Assembly: GCF_036417845.1 (NCBI RefSeq)
Contig: NC_089979.1
Span: forward strand, 123,351,415-123,415,414
Origin: Apteryx mantelli
Taxonomy: Eukaryota; Chordata; Aves; Apterygiformes; Apterygidae
Length of the DNA stretch: 64,000 nt
Direction: 5' to 3'
Position numbers and translations under genes: made by a program. Below are positions 1 to 11,700 of the stretch, in pieces (the first letter of the stretch is position 1; each line of letters begins with the position of its first letter). A model generated the notes under the pieces. That model did not search any database. It was not told where the DNA came from and saw only the letters and a list, made by a program, of their open reading frames with translations.

Positions 1-3000
1 CTTTCATCAAGCTTCAGTTTGTAGCCAAAGTGGCACCTTGGACAGAGAAGCGATGAAAAGCACAAAACTAAACTTAATGAGCATATCAAAGTAATAAAGT
101 GTAGCAGTGTGGGGATAAAAAGGAAATGGCCTTTGTTTAGTTGAATATGAAATTTAATGTTTTGTTGCCAAGAAAGTGAAATACTGTGTGTTTAAGCAGA
201 TTTTTTTTTTTTAAGTGGTTTTGGCTTTAACTGCTTCCTAGCCCAACTATTAGTAAAATTGAATGTGTTGTCCCTTTTTTACTTGTCTTCAGCTTTGTGT
301 AGCACTGCTTTCTGGCAGCATCACTTCTGTTTCCTCATTGGAGTATCAATGTACAAGTACAGCTTTATGTAATGGGAATCTTGGATCTCTGGGATTTACT
401 GTGGGGAAGGAGAATCTTTTTACTGAATGTTACTTAAAGCAGGATGCAAAATCTTGAATTTGTGTTGATCTATTTGATGTTATTCTGGTCTGCAATTCTA
501 TGTCAAGAATTGTGCATCAGAAATGTTTTACCTTAAGTTTATGTATAAAAGCTGAGGGTTAATTTGATTGTCTGACAGTTAGGAGTAAAGAAAAAGCAAA
601 AGGATTTTCTATCCCAGAATTCTGGGGGGAAGCGAAGGATGATGAGGACTCTTTTTGGATGTGCATGAGGCTCCATTTTACGTATTCTTTCAGCAGAGCT
701 TTAAAAAGTGATTTTCTGAATTGTAATATTCCCTTTTGTTTGAAACTAAGAAGCACTGCTTTTTCTTACGCTTTAGAGATATCCACAGACAACATGAAAG
801 TTAAATGTGCTTAAATATCTTGGGGTTCATCATTTCAAATGCCATGTGTGTATATATTCTTATTGAGAAGTAAAAAATGCATACATGCTTTATACATGTG
901 CCTGGCAGTACTTGTACTAATTACATTACTGTGCTGTACATCACCCATCAAGCCCGATATAGCTAATGGACTTTAATTTTCTCACAAATGTTCTCCTCCT
1001 CCTCTGGAGGAGAAAAGCTTCTATACATACCAAAGGCATTACAACAAAAGTTTTGAGTTTTGAGAAGTCTTAAAGTTGACATCACATGAAATTAGAATTA
1101 ATTTGCTAATGAGATTTGTAATACATACTCTGGAGTTTTAGATAAGCAGTGTTTTAAGGTTTTGTGGGTTTTTTGTTTGTTTTGTTTTTTTGAAACTCAT
1201 GCTGAAGAGTAACTAGAAAGCAAAATCATACTTCTGCTGTTTCCCAGTATAATTTGATATATTCAAAGCACATTGGCTTTTCAGGTGTTTAACTACCTAA
1301 AATCTTCAAAATAAATAATAGAATAAAAAGGATGCAAATATCTGATTTGTAGCTGTCAAAATTTTAAAGGGTATGTGTAACATGGTGAAAATTATGAATT
1401 AAAAAAAAAGGGGGGGGAGGAGAAGAGGTAGATGGACCCTCAAGTCCTAGTGTGGTCTCTTGTCCAAAGACACAACCAGCTATTCATCACTTCTTATGAT
1501 GAATATTTTTTCCTAATGTCAAGTGACAGAGGTTCCTGTTCTTAACTATGGTTACATATTCCTGCTCTAATTTACATATCCTCCACAATTTAAACCCAAT
1601 ACTTTTTGTCCGCTTGGAGTAAGATACCATTCATACATGTTTGAGGGCTGCTATGCATTCTCTAGATTTTATTACTTATACTAAACTAACAATTCTTTCG
1701 ATGTCTCTTTTGTCTAGGCTTTCTGTAATTTATTTACTTTGCTTATTTTAAAAAGAGTTTTCCTAAATCAGTATGGTATTTCAACTGAGGCTTAACTGGT
1801 AAGAAAGAGAAAAGGAGGAAGTCCTTACGTCATGTATACAATGGTTCTGTTTTCACTTTGTCATCTATTTCCATAATACCATGATACTGATTCTAATTTG
1901 GCTTATGAATCTTTTGATAACTGGCCCTCCTGTGAAATAGGGCACATCTGGCTAGGCAGCTGTCTTGTACCCTTGTAGGTGACTAGTCCTATTCATAGAC
2001 TACACAGTTCATGCATTGCTTGATTGTTTTGGACTGTTTGTCAATAGCACTCTTCACAGAGCAGACTTCTCTGCTGTCATCTGCAAACTTTACTACTCTC
2101 TATTCATTTATCTGAGTTATTAATGAAAATGGTACTGAACCCTTGAAATCCCATTAATGGATCATTCTGGCTTCCTAGTGAATGATGACAACTTCTCTCT
2201 AGGAGCAGTAACTTGTTATGATACTTGTTATGATATGTGTCAGAGATCCACCTACCTGATCTTGGCATTTTGAAATGCATGGATGTTTGCTAAGGAGAAG
2301 GTAGTAGAGAATTTTGTTCACAGAGGAGATCAAAATTAACTGATTCAATGACAGAAAACTAAGATGACTGCTGTGTGTGCATATGTGACCAAAGGTACTA
2401 ACTTAATATCAAGTCAACTTGTTTTATGCTATACTGACAATACTTCTTTCTGTGTGGGCTCTGAAGATAATTACTGGAAGACTTTAGGAGTAAAAATAAA
2501 ATTCCAGCTGTCATTTTGCCCTAGGAAGTTACCTTAACAGCACTGAACTTTGGTTTACTTTAGGCATTTGGAAATAAGGAAAAAAAAAAAAATCACACAA
2601 TACACAGCCGTGATAAGGGGCTTGTTGGATGTATACGTCAAGCTTGTCTATATCATTTAGCATGGATGGTTTTGAACAATAAAGTTGCATAGATACTAGC
2701 ATTGATATAAGTGTGTTTTCAGTTTAGATTGCTGAAATGTACCTTATGCAAAGTTTTAAACATGACAAAATCATAGATGTCTCCTACCTAAGTTGCAGCT
2801 GCTTTTGTTAGGAACTGGAAGATGTATTTTGCAGAAGATGCTGAACTTTCCCAATGTAACAAGCTGTAATCCTTATTACTACCTATGTAAAACAAACTAG
2901 TATAAAAGAGAACTTGGCCGGAGGTTGGCTATTCTGAGAAACTGGGAAAGCTGTTAAGTACAACTCCTCTTTAAAAAAGAATAGCAAGTTTTGTGTTGTC

Positions 3001-4853
3001 TTACCTTTTCTGCTTGCACAAATGAATTGAAGCTGCCTCTTCAAAAAGGTAAAATAACAGGATGAATCATACAGAAAATGTTGGCAAAAGTAATAGCAAT
3101 TTCAGTAGCATAACATGCCTGTGCAGCAGCTCTTAATAAAGTCTCCCTGTTTATTTGTAGATGACAAATTTAAGAAACCTGAATAAGTACTTTAGTGGGG
3201 GTAGGGGAGGAATTGTAATTCATCTGTGGTGGAAGAGCTTGAATTCTTAACTACTTCGGTGGAACTTTTATTTAAAAGAGAATATTCTCAAAAGAAAAAA
3301 ATAATCTTGGTGTATGAATAAAAAACAGCACTTTTTTCTGATGTCTGCTTAAAATCACCTATAATCAGATGCATCTAGATTGAATAAAATTAAGGACCTA
3401 GAAAACACTGAGTGAACAGGTTAAAATGATAAAACTTTTTTTAACTCAACTTCTGTACACTTAACTAGACCTTAAATGTCAGTTGTGGTCTTATTTGTCA
3501 TGTTTTTTTGTTTTGTTTTAAATGTCTTTTCATTCGATTGAGTGAAATCCTCTGTGCTACTTACAGTATAGTCTTCTTTCTGCTAGCTTCCAGGCTATTA
3601 ATCAAAGCTGAACCTAAATCCAAACTCTAAATTGAAGACTTCATGCAGTAATTTTGGGAATATGTTGGGTAAACTTGAAATCAGTCCATCAGATTAAGTA
3701 TGTGGTTATATCTGTAGTCTTTCTAATGTAGCCATAATATTGTCTAGGAGATCATGGTCAACTCCCTTTACAGGGAAAACTATATCATTAAGTGTAACAG
3801 TGAAAATGACTGTCCTTGAAGTCCCCTCCCCCACTGCATGTAGTCAAAAACAAGCGTTTATACTTTCCCTGTATAGGAGAGACTTGGAAAAAAATGTTCT
3901 TTTTCACATGAAACTGGTCAGGTAATTCTCATAAAACTGTTTTTAGCCTTAATTTTATAACCTGAGAATGATTTCCTAGAATTTACTAATGTCAGTCTTA
4001 ACAGATATGTGCCCATCTCCTCCCCACCCCCCCCCCCAAATTAGAGTGGCAAAACCTTGCCTAATGTCCAAATTCAGCTTGATTACTCTGTAAACTATAA
4101 AATGGCATATGAAGTTCTCCAGCTCCAGGACATATGCTTAGAAATGGAAAGTCTTCAAGAAGAGTCTTTGGCAGTAGTTGAGCTAACTGTTTACACTGCT
4201 GATGCTGTAAGGTTCATTAGTTATCCAAACCCCCTTTGGAGGGGAGAGGATAGGTGGGATTAGGGGTGGGATGAATGGATCTGGATTGTAGGTTTACCAT
4301 TGTGTATGTACCCAGAACACACAAATTTGGGTCAGAATGTAAGACAATGGCTTACTGCTTGCCGGATCTTTTTAAAGCTTCTTTAAAGTTGTAGAAGAGA
4401 AGAGAATCATAGAAACTAACCCTTACAGGGGTGAGGAAACAATTTGTGTTACTTGGCCTGGCATTCCATGCCATTTGATATGAGAGTTTTAAATAGTATT
4501 CTTCTGATTGTACAATGAGCTTATTGTGACGAGAACTCCATTTTAGAAAGATTTTTATTACCATTTCTGTTGCAGGCAAAAGACTAAAATTGTGTGAAGT
4601 GCTTAACTACTTCTTAAGATATCTTTTAATCATGTATAAGAACCTTTCTTGCGTTTGTAACTACTTAGAAATACAACTTGAAGAAGAGGTATGCATTTTG
4701 AATAAATAAATGAGTTGGGCAAAGCCCAACATATTTCGTGACTTTAATGAGCTCAGTCACCCTGTTAGTACACTGCTCCCTTCTTGTCCTAAGTGGGTTT
4801 TGATGTGTAACTTTGATTAAAGATTGAGTGATATTCAACTTCTGTCTCTCCAG
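1..4853 (+). other. DYNC1LI1 intron 1 (3' part)
   Basis: AT-rich non-coding sequence before exon 2. I see no CpG island and no exon 1-like sequence here. It contains an ancient CR1-like relic (about 1480-2260), an A9-G7 composite run (1401-1418), a C11 run (4027-4037) and short T runs. The rest shows nothing I can name. Confidence 0.7.
1480..2260 (-). mobile_element. Ancient CR1/L3-like LINE relic, antisense
   Basis: On the plus strand it follows, with heavy decay, the antisense order of old amniote CR1-type ORF2 ends as I remember them. There is a region like 'frame end, sequencing of the flank, actaaac' near 1660-1700, then 'aactgaggctta' near 1785, then the segment 'gtcatctgcaaactttact' with 'gttattaatgaaaatg' (2077-2135), then 'ctctctaggagcagtaact' near 2195. 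The order of blocks is the evidence; no frame survives. Boundaries are approximate. Confidence 0.55.
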
Positions 4854-4970
4854 GTGAAGATGGAGCAGGTAAAACTAGCTTAATAGGAAAAATTCAAGGA
4901 ATAGAAGAATACAAAAAAGGAAGAGGAATGGAATATTTGTATTTAAATGTGCATGATGAAGATCGAGATG
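4854..4970 (+). CDS. DYNC1LI1: DYNC1LI1 exon 2 (P-loop)
   Basis: 117 nt between a ctctccag acceptor and a gtaagt donor. It starts with two bases of a Gly codon and encodes [16 protein letters not shown], the nucleotide-binding-like P-loop, then [22 protein letters not shown]. It ends on the first base of an Asp codon. Confidence 0.95.
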
Positions 4971-7900
4971 GTAAGTTTGTAGTTGTAGTAATATTTTAAA
5001 CCAGTTTGAAAGTAATGGTTCAGTAGTGCGATATTTGGAATGAAAGTGGGATGTCTTACTTTCTAGATTACTTGCAGGAATCCAGCTTAGGCCATGAATG
5101 ATTTGTATCATTAGGAGGTTCTTAGGTTTTTCAATCTAATTAGCCTTTAGTAGATATCATGAATAACCACTGAAGTGGTAGAGGAGGCGAGGAGTCAGTG
5201 AAAAGGTTGAAAAGACCAGAAAAACAATCTTAGCTGCACCATTCTGAATTGAGGCTTGGCAGAAGTACATTTGTCAAGCGTAGAGGAAAACATGCCTAGG
5301 CTCTTATTTGGCATCTCAATTATTGTAGTAAGTATTTATCTCTGTGGACACACAGAGAAACCTTTGTCTTGGTGGCAGCAGAGAGAATGTGCAAGATTAC
5401 ATATAAGGTACTGATGGGTAGGAAAATGTGTACAGTGATAAAGGAGATATAAAGGGCACGGGAGAGGTGAAACAATTTGAAGGGGAAAGGAGAAGCTGTG
5501 ATTTTTGCTGGCTTGAATTGGCTCATAGCTACAAGGCTAAAGATGTTTAAGATCCAGACTCAAAATACATGCGCTGATGGAGTGTATAATCAATGCTTGT
5601 ATAAGGTGGACAGGGGAAGAGTATAACCAGGCACTGTAGAGGTACAATGAATTATCTAGAGGCGATGCTTAGAGGGAACAGGGTGTGAATAAGGACATAC
5701 TGGGATCTGGGGGGGGGGGGGGGGGGGGGGAATGGGATTTCTCGTCCACATTAAAAGAACAAATATAGGTAAAAGGAGAACCAGAAGAAGATAGGCCCTC
5801 TTTCTTCCTGAAATCATCTGCTTTCCTGACTTCCATGTCTGACTGTTGGTCTCGAAGATGACTTGACAGGGTTAATGGGATTGGGATTTTTGGTTTAAAT
5901 GTGTTCCTCAGAACTCTTGTAGTAAGTTTAAAAAAATAATAATAATCTGAAGGAAAACTGAAACTATATTGAGCGCTCTAACTTTGAATCTCCAGCTTTT
6001 CATTCACAATGGAATGTCTGAGTATGAGTACAGTGTTTTGGGGGAAGAAACAGTGGAGCAGTCTAGCCGTGTGGTGGTTGTGTGTTTTGTTTTTTTTTTT
6101 TTTTTTTTTTTTTCCAGATTGGAAGGACTAGCCATGGATAACTTTTTTGCCTGATAACTTTCCATCTAAATCATTAAAATTTGCAATAAAAATATGCAAT
6201 TCTACTTGAGTTTTCTGAAGGGCCAAGATGCCCTCTGTCCTTTAAGGGGAATATAGGCATATCATGTTGGAGTTTTGCAGAGGAGATGGCCGTCCTTGAG
6301 GGCTGAGTAGCCCTAGGACTGAGAAGGGATGGCTGAATTTGCCCAATATTCCCCTGCACCTTCCCCCCAGTTGCGTTTTGAAGGGGGGGGGGAAATCTCC
6401 TTCTCTAAAATGAAGAAGATAAATTTTGGAAATGTTGAATGTTATGTTTGGGCTTTCGCTTTCAGCTAATGTGTTTAAGATCTTCAGTTACCAGCCATTA
6501 ATCTGAGTTCTTTAAATTTCAGGGCTTGGGAGAGGAGGGGGGTTTCCACAAGCTGCAGCTTGCTGTTTTGCTATCTGTTCATTTAACTGATACAACGTAT
6601 CTTCTTTGTTAGACATGTAAAATACAAGAAACAAAGATTTAATATCTGTTATGTAACGGACAATTTCAAGTAAGACTCTTCAGTTCTTCTCCTTTTGTTG
6701 TAGATCAAACAAGATGTAATGTATGGATCTTGGATGGTGACCTGTATCACAAAGGTCTTCTTAAATTTGCAATGGAGGCAAGCTCTCTAAAGGACACTCT
6801 GGTTATGCTGGTAGTAGACATGTCTAGGCCTTGGACTGCACTGGATTCTTTACAAAAATGGGCAAGTGTTGTAAGAGAGCATATTGACAAGTTAAAAATT
6901 CCTCCCGAAGAAATGAAAGAAATGGAACAAAAGTGTGAGTATTCTGCAAATATGTAGGAACCCATTGAAATCAAATATGCTTAATGCTTTCTGCACCATT
7001 TAACCTCTCCATTGCAGTCTGTTTCATGCTTTGGAAATGTGATTTAAAACTGGGAGTTGGAGATATCCCAGTCAACTTTCAGATAGGTCTCAAGTACTTA
7101 TATGAACTTAATAATGTGATAGCTCCGGGTTAATTTTGGACAGCCATTTTTTTTCCCTGGGGGTACTGATCTCAGTCGTAACATGAATCTTTTCCATTTG
7201 CCTCCCCTTGAGTTACTTCAAGAAAGAGTGTTTGGGAAAGCTATGTTTCAAGATCAAATAGCATGATTTAACTATGTTTATAAGTCTGAAGTTGCTCTTG
7301 AACTGGGACATTTTTAAGCAACTGACTGCCAGATTGCTGAATAACTTTGTCAGAAATGCAAGTTGTAGCTGTGATTAAAATAGCCCACATGGTATTAGTT
7401 GTAGATACTCTGGAATTGTATTTTTTTTTCTTTTGTTTTTTTGTGGTCGTTCTTTTAAGACAGATCCTTGTAAGGGGAGTCTCATCCTTGAGGATCTTAT
7501 CTTCCACTACAATAACTTGTTTAGGAGAGCAACAGCTTTGGGGTGTGGGTGTGTGTGTGGCTTTTTTGTGTGTGTGTTTGTTTGTTTGTTTTCCCCCCAT
7601 ATATTAAAACACACACCCACACCCAAAACCAGTTTCACGATATGATTTTACTGGATGGAAGTACCAAGGAAGCAATATCTTTGTTATCAAGTAATGTTTA
7701 GCTGTTTGTTTAGCTCCTTTGCTGACTGACTGAACAGAATAGTGAGATTCTAGAAAATCCAGAAAACTCAAGTGATGAATTGAGACAAGAGTAACAGCTA
7801 CTCAAAGGTTCTATCTGCCATCTTGAGTTCTTTTATCATCTAACCTAATTCCTGCAGATACTGATGGTCTGTGTGCAGGGTATAATAGAAGCCCTTGATA

Positions 7901-8668
7901 CAATCCAGATATGAGTTGGCAAAAGTTTTGTTTTGGCCCTCCTATGGTGTGGCTTCATGCATGGCTAGGCTACCAGCAGCTTGCGACTGCCAAAAGGAGA
8001 GAGAAATCTTGCTTGCCTGACTTCTGGCTGCATGGTCCTGCTCTGTCCTTTTGTCAGCTTCAGTGCTCGTGAGAGGGTCCTGTAAGTTGACTGAACTCAC
8101 TAACAGGATTGAAATCTACTGAGGGTTTGTGGATGTGGTTTTCTGGGGGTGTTTTTCTGGGTTTATCTTCCAGTTCTAGCAACTTAACTCCACTCAGAGA
8201 CAGACCCTGTGAGGACTGAGACTGGCACAGGGGAAGTCTTATGGGATAAACAGCAGCTGTTTCTGGGGGTGGGATCTTTCTTCCTGTTTTTGAATTCAGC
8301 TGTGTCTCATGGCCTGGTCACTTCCATTATACCTCTAGGAAGACTTGAGATTGATGTAGTATATTACAGCTCAAAGACTCTGGAATACAATCTTCCTCCT
8401 TTTTCCTGCTTTCCCTACTTGTAGGAAAAACTATTATGTTATAGACACTCAATGGGAATATTGGGACTCTGTTGGAGGACTTCCAGCACTGGAGTATCAT
8501 GATTTTTATTTTAGTTTGTGACTCTCCCAGAACAGACAGGGTGCTCTGGGGGAAAGCCTCCCTTGTGTGGCTGGCATATCTCAATGAGAGCTCTGCATTT
8601 AAAATAATATCAATTTAGGAGGCTTGCAGAGGGTTGATGAACTGACTGTTGAAGTAGAGATGCTAATC

Positions 8669-8704
<36 letters not shown>

Positions 8705-11700
8705 TGTTATTGTAAACTCTGAAATCTGTATAGAAGTTGAATAATCTTGGCCTAATAAGCCTTTTTCTCCAGGTTGTTGAAATGGATCTTTCCCTGTTGA
8801 TTCAACTAATGCTTTTCTAGGTGGGAACTCACAGGGCTCCAATCAGTTCAGAGAAGGTAGGGATGGATTAACATAAATCAGGGAAAAAGCAGTGAGAATG
8901 TACTAGAGAAATTGGCCACTAGTGTGCACAATTCAGCTAAATTGTTTTGCTGCCTGAGTTTTTAGCTGAATCAGGCTGTGCTACTCATGGAAAAGTAATC
9001 AGTGGTGTTTTCAGATCAAATGTTGATTCTGCTGTGTGAAACAGGACGTGATAGGAAAGGTATAGGCATTTGATGCCTAATGCTGCATCCTTGACTGCAG
9101 CAGTAGTAAATGACCATGTAATTAGAGGCTTGGGTGTATGCACTGGAACCTAACAAGAGAGTTACAAGTATAACTTTATCTTTTGTTTCTAATTCTTGTT
9201 ATATTTTAACTTATCCTTCCTGCTAAATTTTAAAGTAGTATCTGATCTATTGTGAAAACATACCCAATATTTAATATGGTATTAACTAATAGTATGTTTA
9301 TATGCTAATATAATAGAGGTGTTTGCTCTCTTACCACTGCAAAACAGATGTCCTACTGCTACTGAAAGCTGTTAAATAACTAACACTTGTTTATTCTATT
9401 TTTCTTGCTTATTACTACTGTAGATTCACTGTACAGAGAGAAAGAGAAGTGTGGACATAGGATTTCTAGGTCATAGTGGTGTAAGGTAGCAGCCAAGCAA
9501 TATATGTGAAGCTTACTTCTGTTTATTCTAACAACCTGTTCCATTAATTATGCCAAGAAGAATACAAGGAAATTGACTTTCTTCAGGAGATGTATCGAGT
9601 AATAGTAGTTGATAGCAACTGCCTAGTGGTTCCACAATGATTAAAATACAATTGGGTTAACGTCCTTATACTGACACTCTTTTCCTCTGATCATGTTCTT
9701 GTACCTGCTGATAAAGAAGATCTTGGATTTACTAGCTCTCTCCTGTGCTGCATAAAACAAACAGGCAGCACTCAAGGCATGTTCAATTCTTTCCAACATA
9801 AAGAAGCAGAAGTACAATACAATAAACAGTACTAGAGATTAATGGCAGTGGAAATCGTTGTTGAAATAATACAGTAGCTGCTCTTTTAATACAACTTTTT
9901 TTTACTTTCAGTGGTAAGAGATTTCCAGGAATATATAGAACCAGGCGAGGATTTTCCAGCTTCTCCACAGAGAAGAAATACTTCATTACAGGAAGACAAA
10001 GATGACAGTGTGATTTTACCCCTGGGTGCTGATACACTAACATGTAACTTAGGCATTCCAGTAGTAGTAGTTTGTACAAAGGTTTGTTTCATGTTTTAGG
10101 TTTTTTTGCATATTTTGTTTAAGGAACTCTGTCAGTTGTGGATTTGGGGTTGGAAGCATGTGGTTCTCAAGTCATTCTGAATACCTAGCGTAAGAATCCT
10201 TAAGTGTTCAGTGTTGAAGGTTGCCTGTCTTCTGAAAGTCCCGACTGTGTGTTAATTTGGGAGTAGTTTTTCCTGCAGTCATACCAGTTTGCAGGGAATT
10301 GAGGAATACCTCAGACCTAGTTTTGCTCACAGAAGTGAGCTAGTCAGTAACTAACTAGAATACACCTTAGTCTGCTAAATCTTCCTTTCACACAAACAGT
10401 GTTTTGGGTTTTACTTTTTTAATATTTCTGATCTTTCTCTGAAGATGACTATATTTGAGGGTTCTGGTTAGTAAAGTGTTTTTCTACTAACTTTCCTTAA
10501 TTCTTAGGATGCTTCTGTGACCTGTTTTGATTTCTGTAGATATGTGAGAGTATTCTCAGTCTAAAGAAAAAGTGGTGTAGTTCTCTTGTGATCTTTCTTT
10601 CTGGCTCTTCAGTTCCCATGGGCATTAAGCATACTGCATCTGCAGCCTCTGCTGGCCCACAGTGAAAGAATAAGCTCCTTGACACAGGTGCTGTTTCTTC
10701 ACTGCAAGGCTAACCCTCTCATTTGCTACACTCAAGCACTTCTGTTCTCTCTTGCTGGCTATCTATCCCTCTCACCCCATGCTGTGCACCTCCCCCCCAC
10801 ACACACACTTTTTTTTTTTTTTCTGCTTCTGCATTTCTTGCTTTTGGCTTTCTTTGCAAAGGGCTAGCTAGTCACTGGCCAAAAAGACTGTTCTATAATA
10901 CCCCAGTATGCAGAAGCATCATGCAGAGAATGCTGTTCTCATTCAATAGGTCAATCTTCAACAGAGACTTTGGGTTATCACATAGAGTTGGGGGGGGGGG
11001 CAGGGGAGGGAGGCAGAGGGGAAGTAAATGTGAAATCACAATCAATTTAATTCCCAATTTAATGCTGACCACAGTATATGCATGTCAAGCTGTTTATTAG
11101 TTTAAAAGAATTACTTGTTCAGTTATCCTTATAAACTATCTCAGCAGATTTTTGTTCTGCCCTCCCCCTCCCCCCAGTTGTGAACTGGAGGTGTAGCAGC
11201 ACTGCTACTTCAGTGATAACTGAAAGCTAATTTTGTGTTTGACTTGACAGTGTGATGCCATCAGTGTTCTGGAAAAAGAGCATGACTACAGGGATGAACA
11301 CTTCGACTTCATTCAGTCACATATCCGACGGTTTTGCTTACAATGTATCCTTTAACACTTCATAAGGATAATAATGACTCCATTAAATCTTTGCATTAGT
11401 TATGACCAGCTTAAAAGGGTATTTGTGTCTGTACCAAAGAAGTACACTAAATTCCTTCACTGTAGCAGGAAGTCTGGTTCAGTTACTCTCTGTAGACAAT
11501 GTTGAATGTAACTTTTCCTTTTTTCCTGTTGAGTGCTGTTAACTCTTTGATGGAGATGCAAGAGTCTGACATGTGCCCTTACAATCAATTTATTTACTTG
11601 CCTTCATTTCCATATTAACAGGCAGTTCCCAAATCAGCAAGCCTTAGATGACAAGTTTCCTGAAATAGTAACAGCAAGACAATTCACTTAACTATGATCG

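Larger units (their letters stand above)
4971..6703 (+). other. DYNC1LI1 intron 2
   Basis: Non-coding. It holds a run of 22 G (5709-5730), a run of 24 T (6090-6113), a G10 run near 6384-6393 and a purine-rich stretch at about 5240-5700 that may be an old interspersed repeat. No exon is seen. Confidence 0.7.
6935..9911 (+). other. DYNC1LI1 intron 3
   Basis: Non-coding. It contains a 16-bp inverted repeat of GT/AC sequence (7541-7624), (GT)n and (GTTT)n runs near 7567-7590 and a run of 29 A (8672-8700). I see no gene or recognisable transposon. Confidence 0.7.

Noticed and set aside
1-4853. Possible DYNC1LI1 exon 1 or promoter in the first 4.85 kb
   Set aside because: No CpG island, no start codon followed by sequence like the LIC1 N-terminus, and no donor giving the needed phase; exon 1 must lie before the window.
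6090-6160. Exon after the T24-ccag acceptor-like sequence in intron 2
   Set aside because: The sequence that follows does not match LIC1, and exons 2 and 3 already join in frame.
7567-7590. (GTTT)n and (GTTTT)n runs here and elsewhere as a regular array of interest
   Set aside because: Short simple repeats without constant spacers; ordinary low-complexity intron sequence.
8640-8700. A29 run as the tail of a retrocopy or SINE
   Set aside because: No recognisable retroposed body upstream and no flanking duplication seen.
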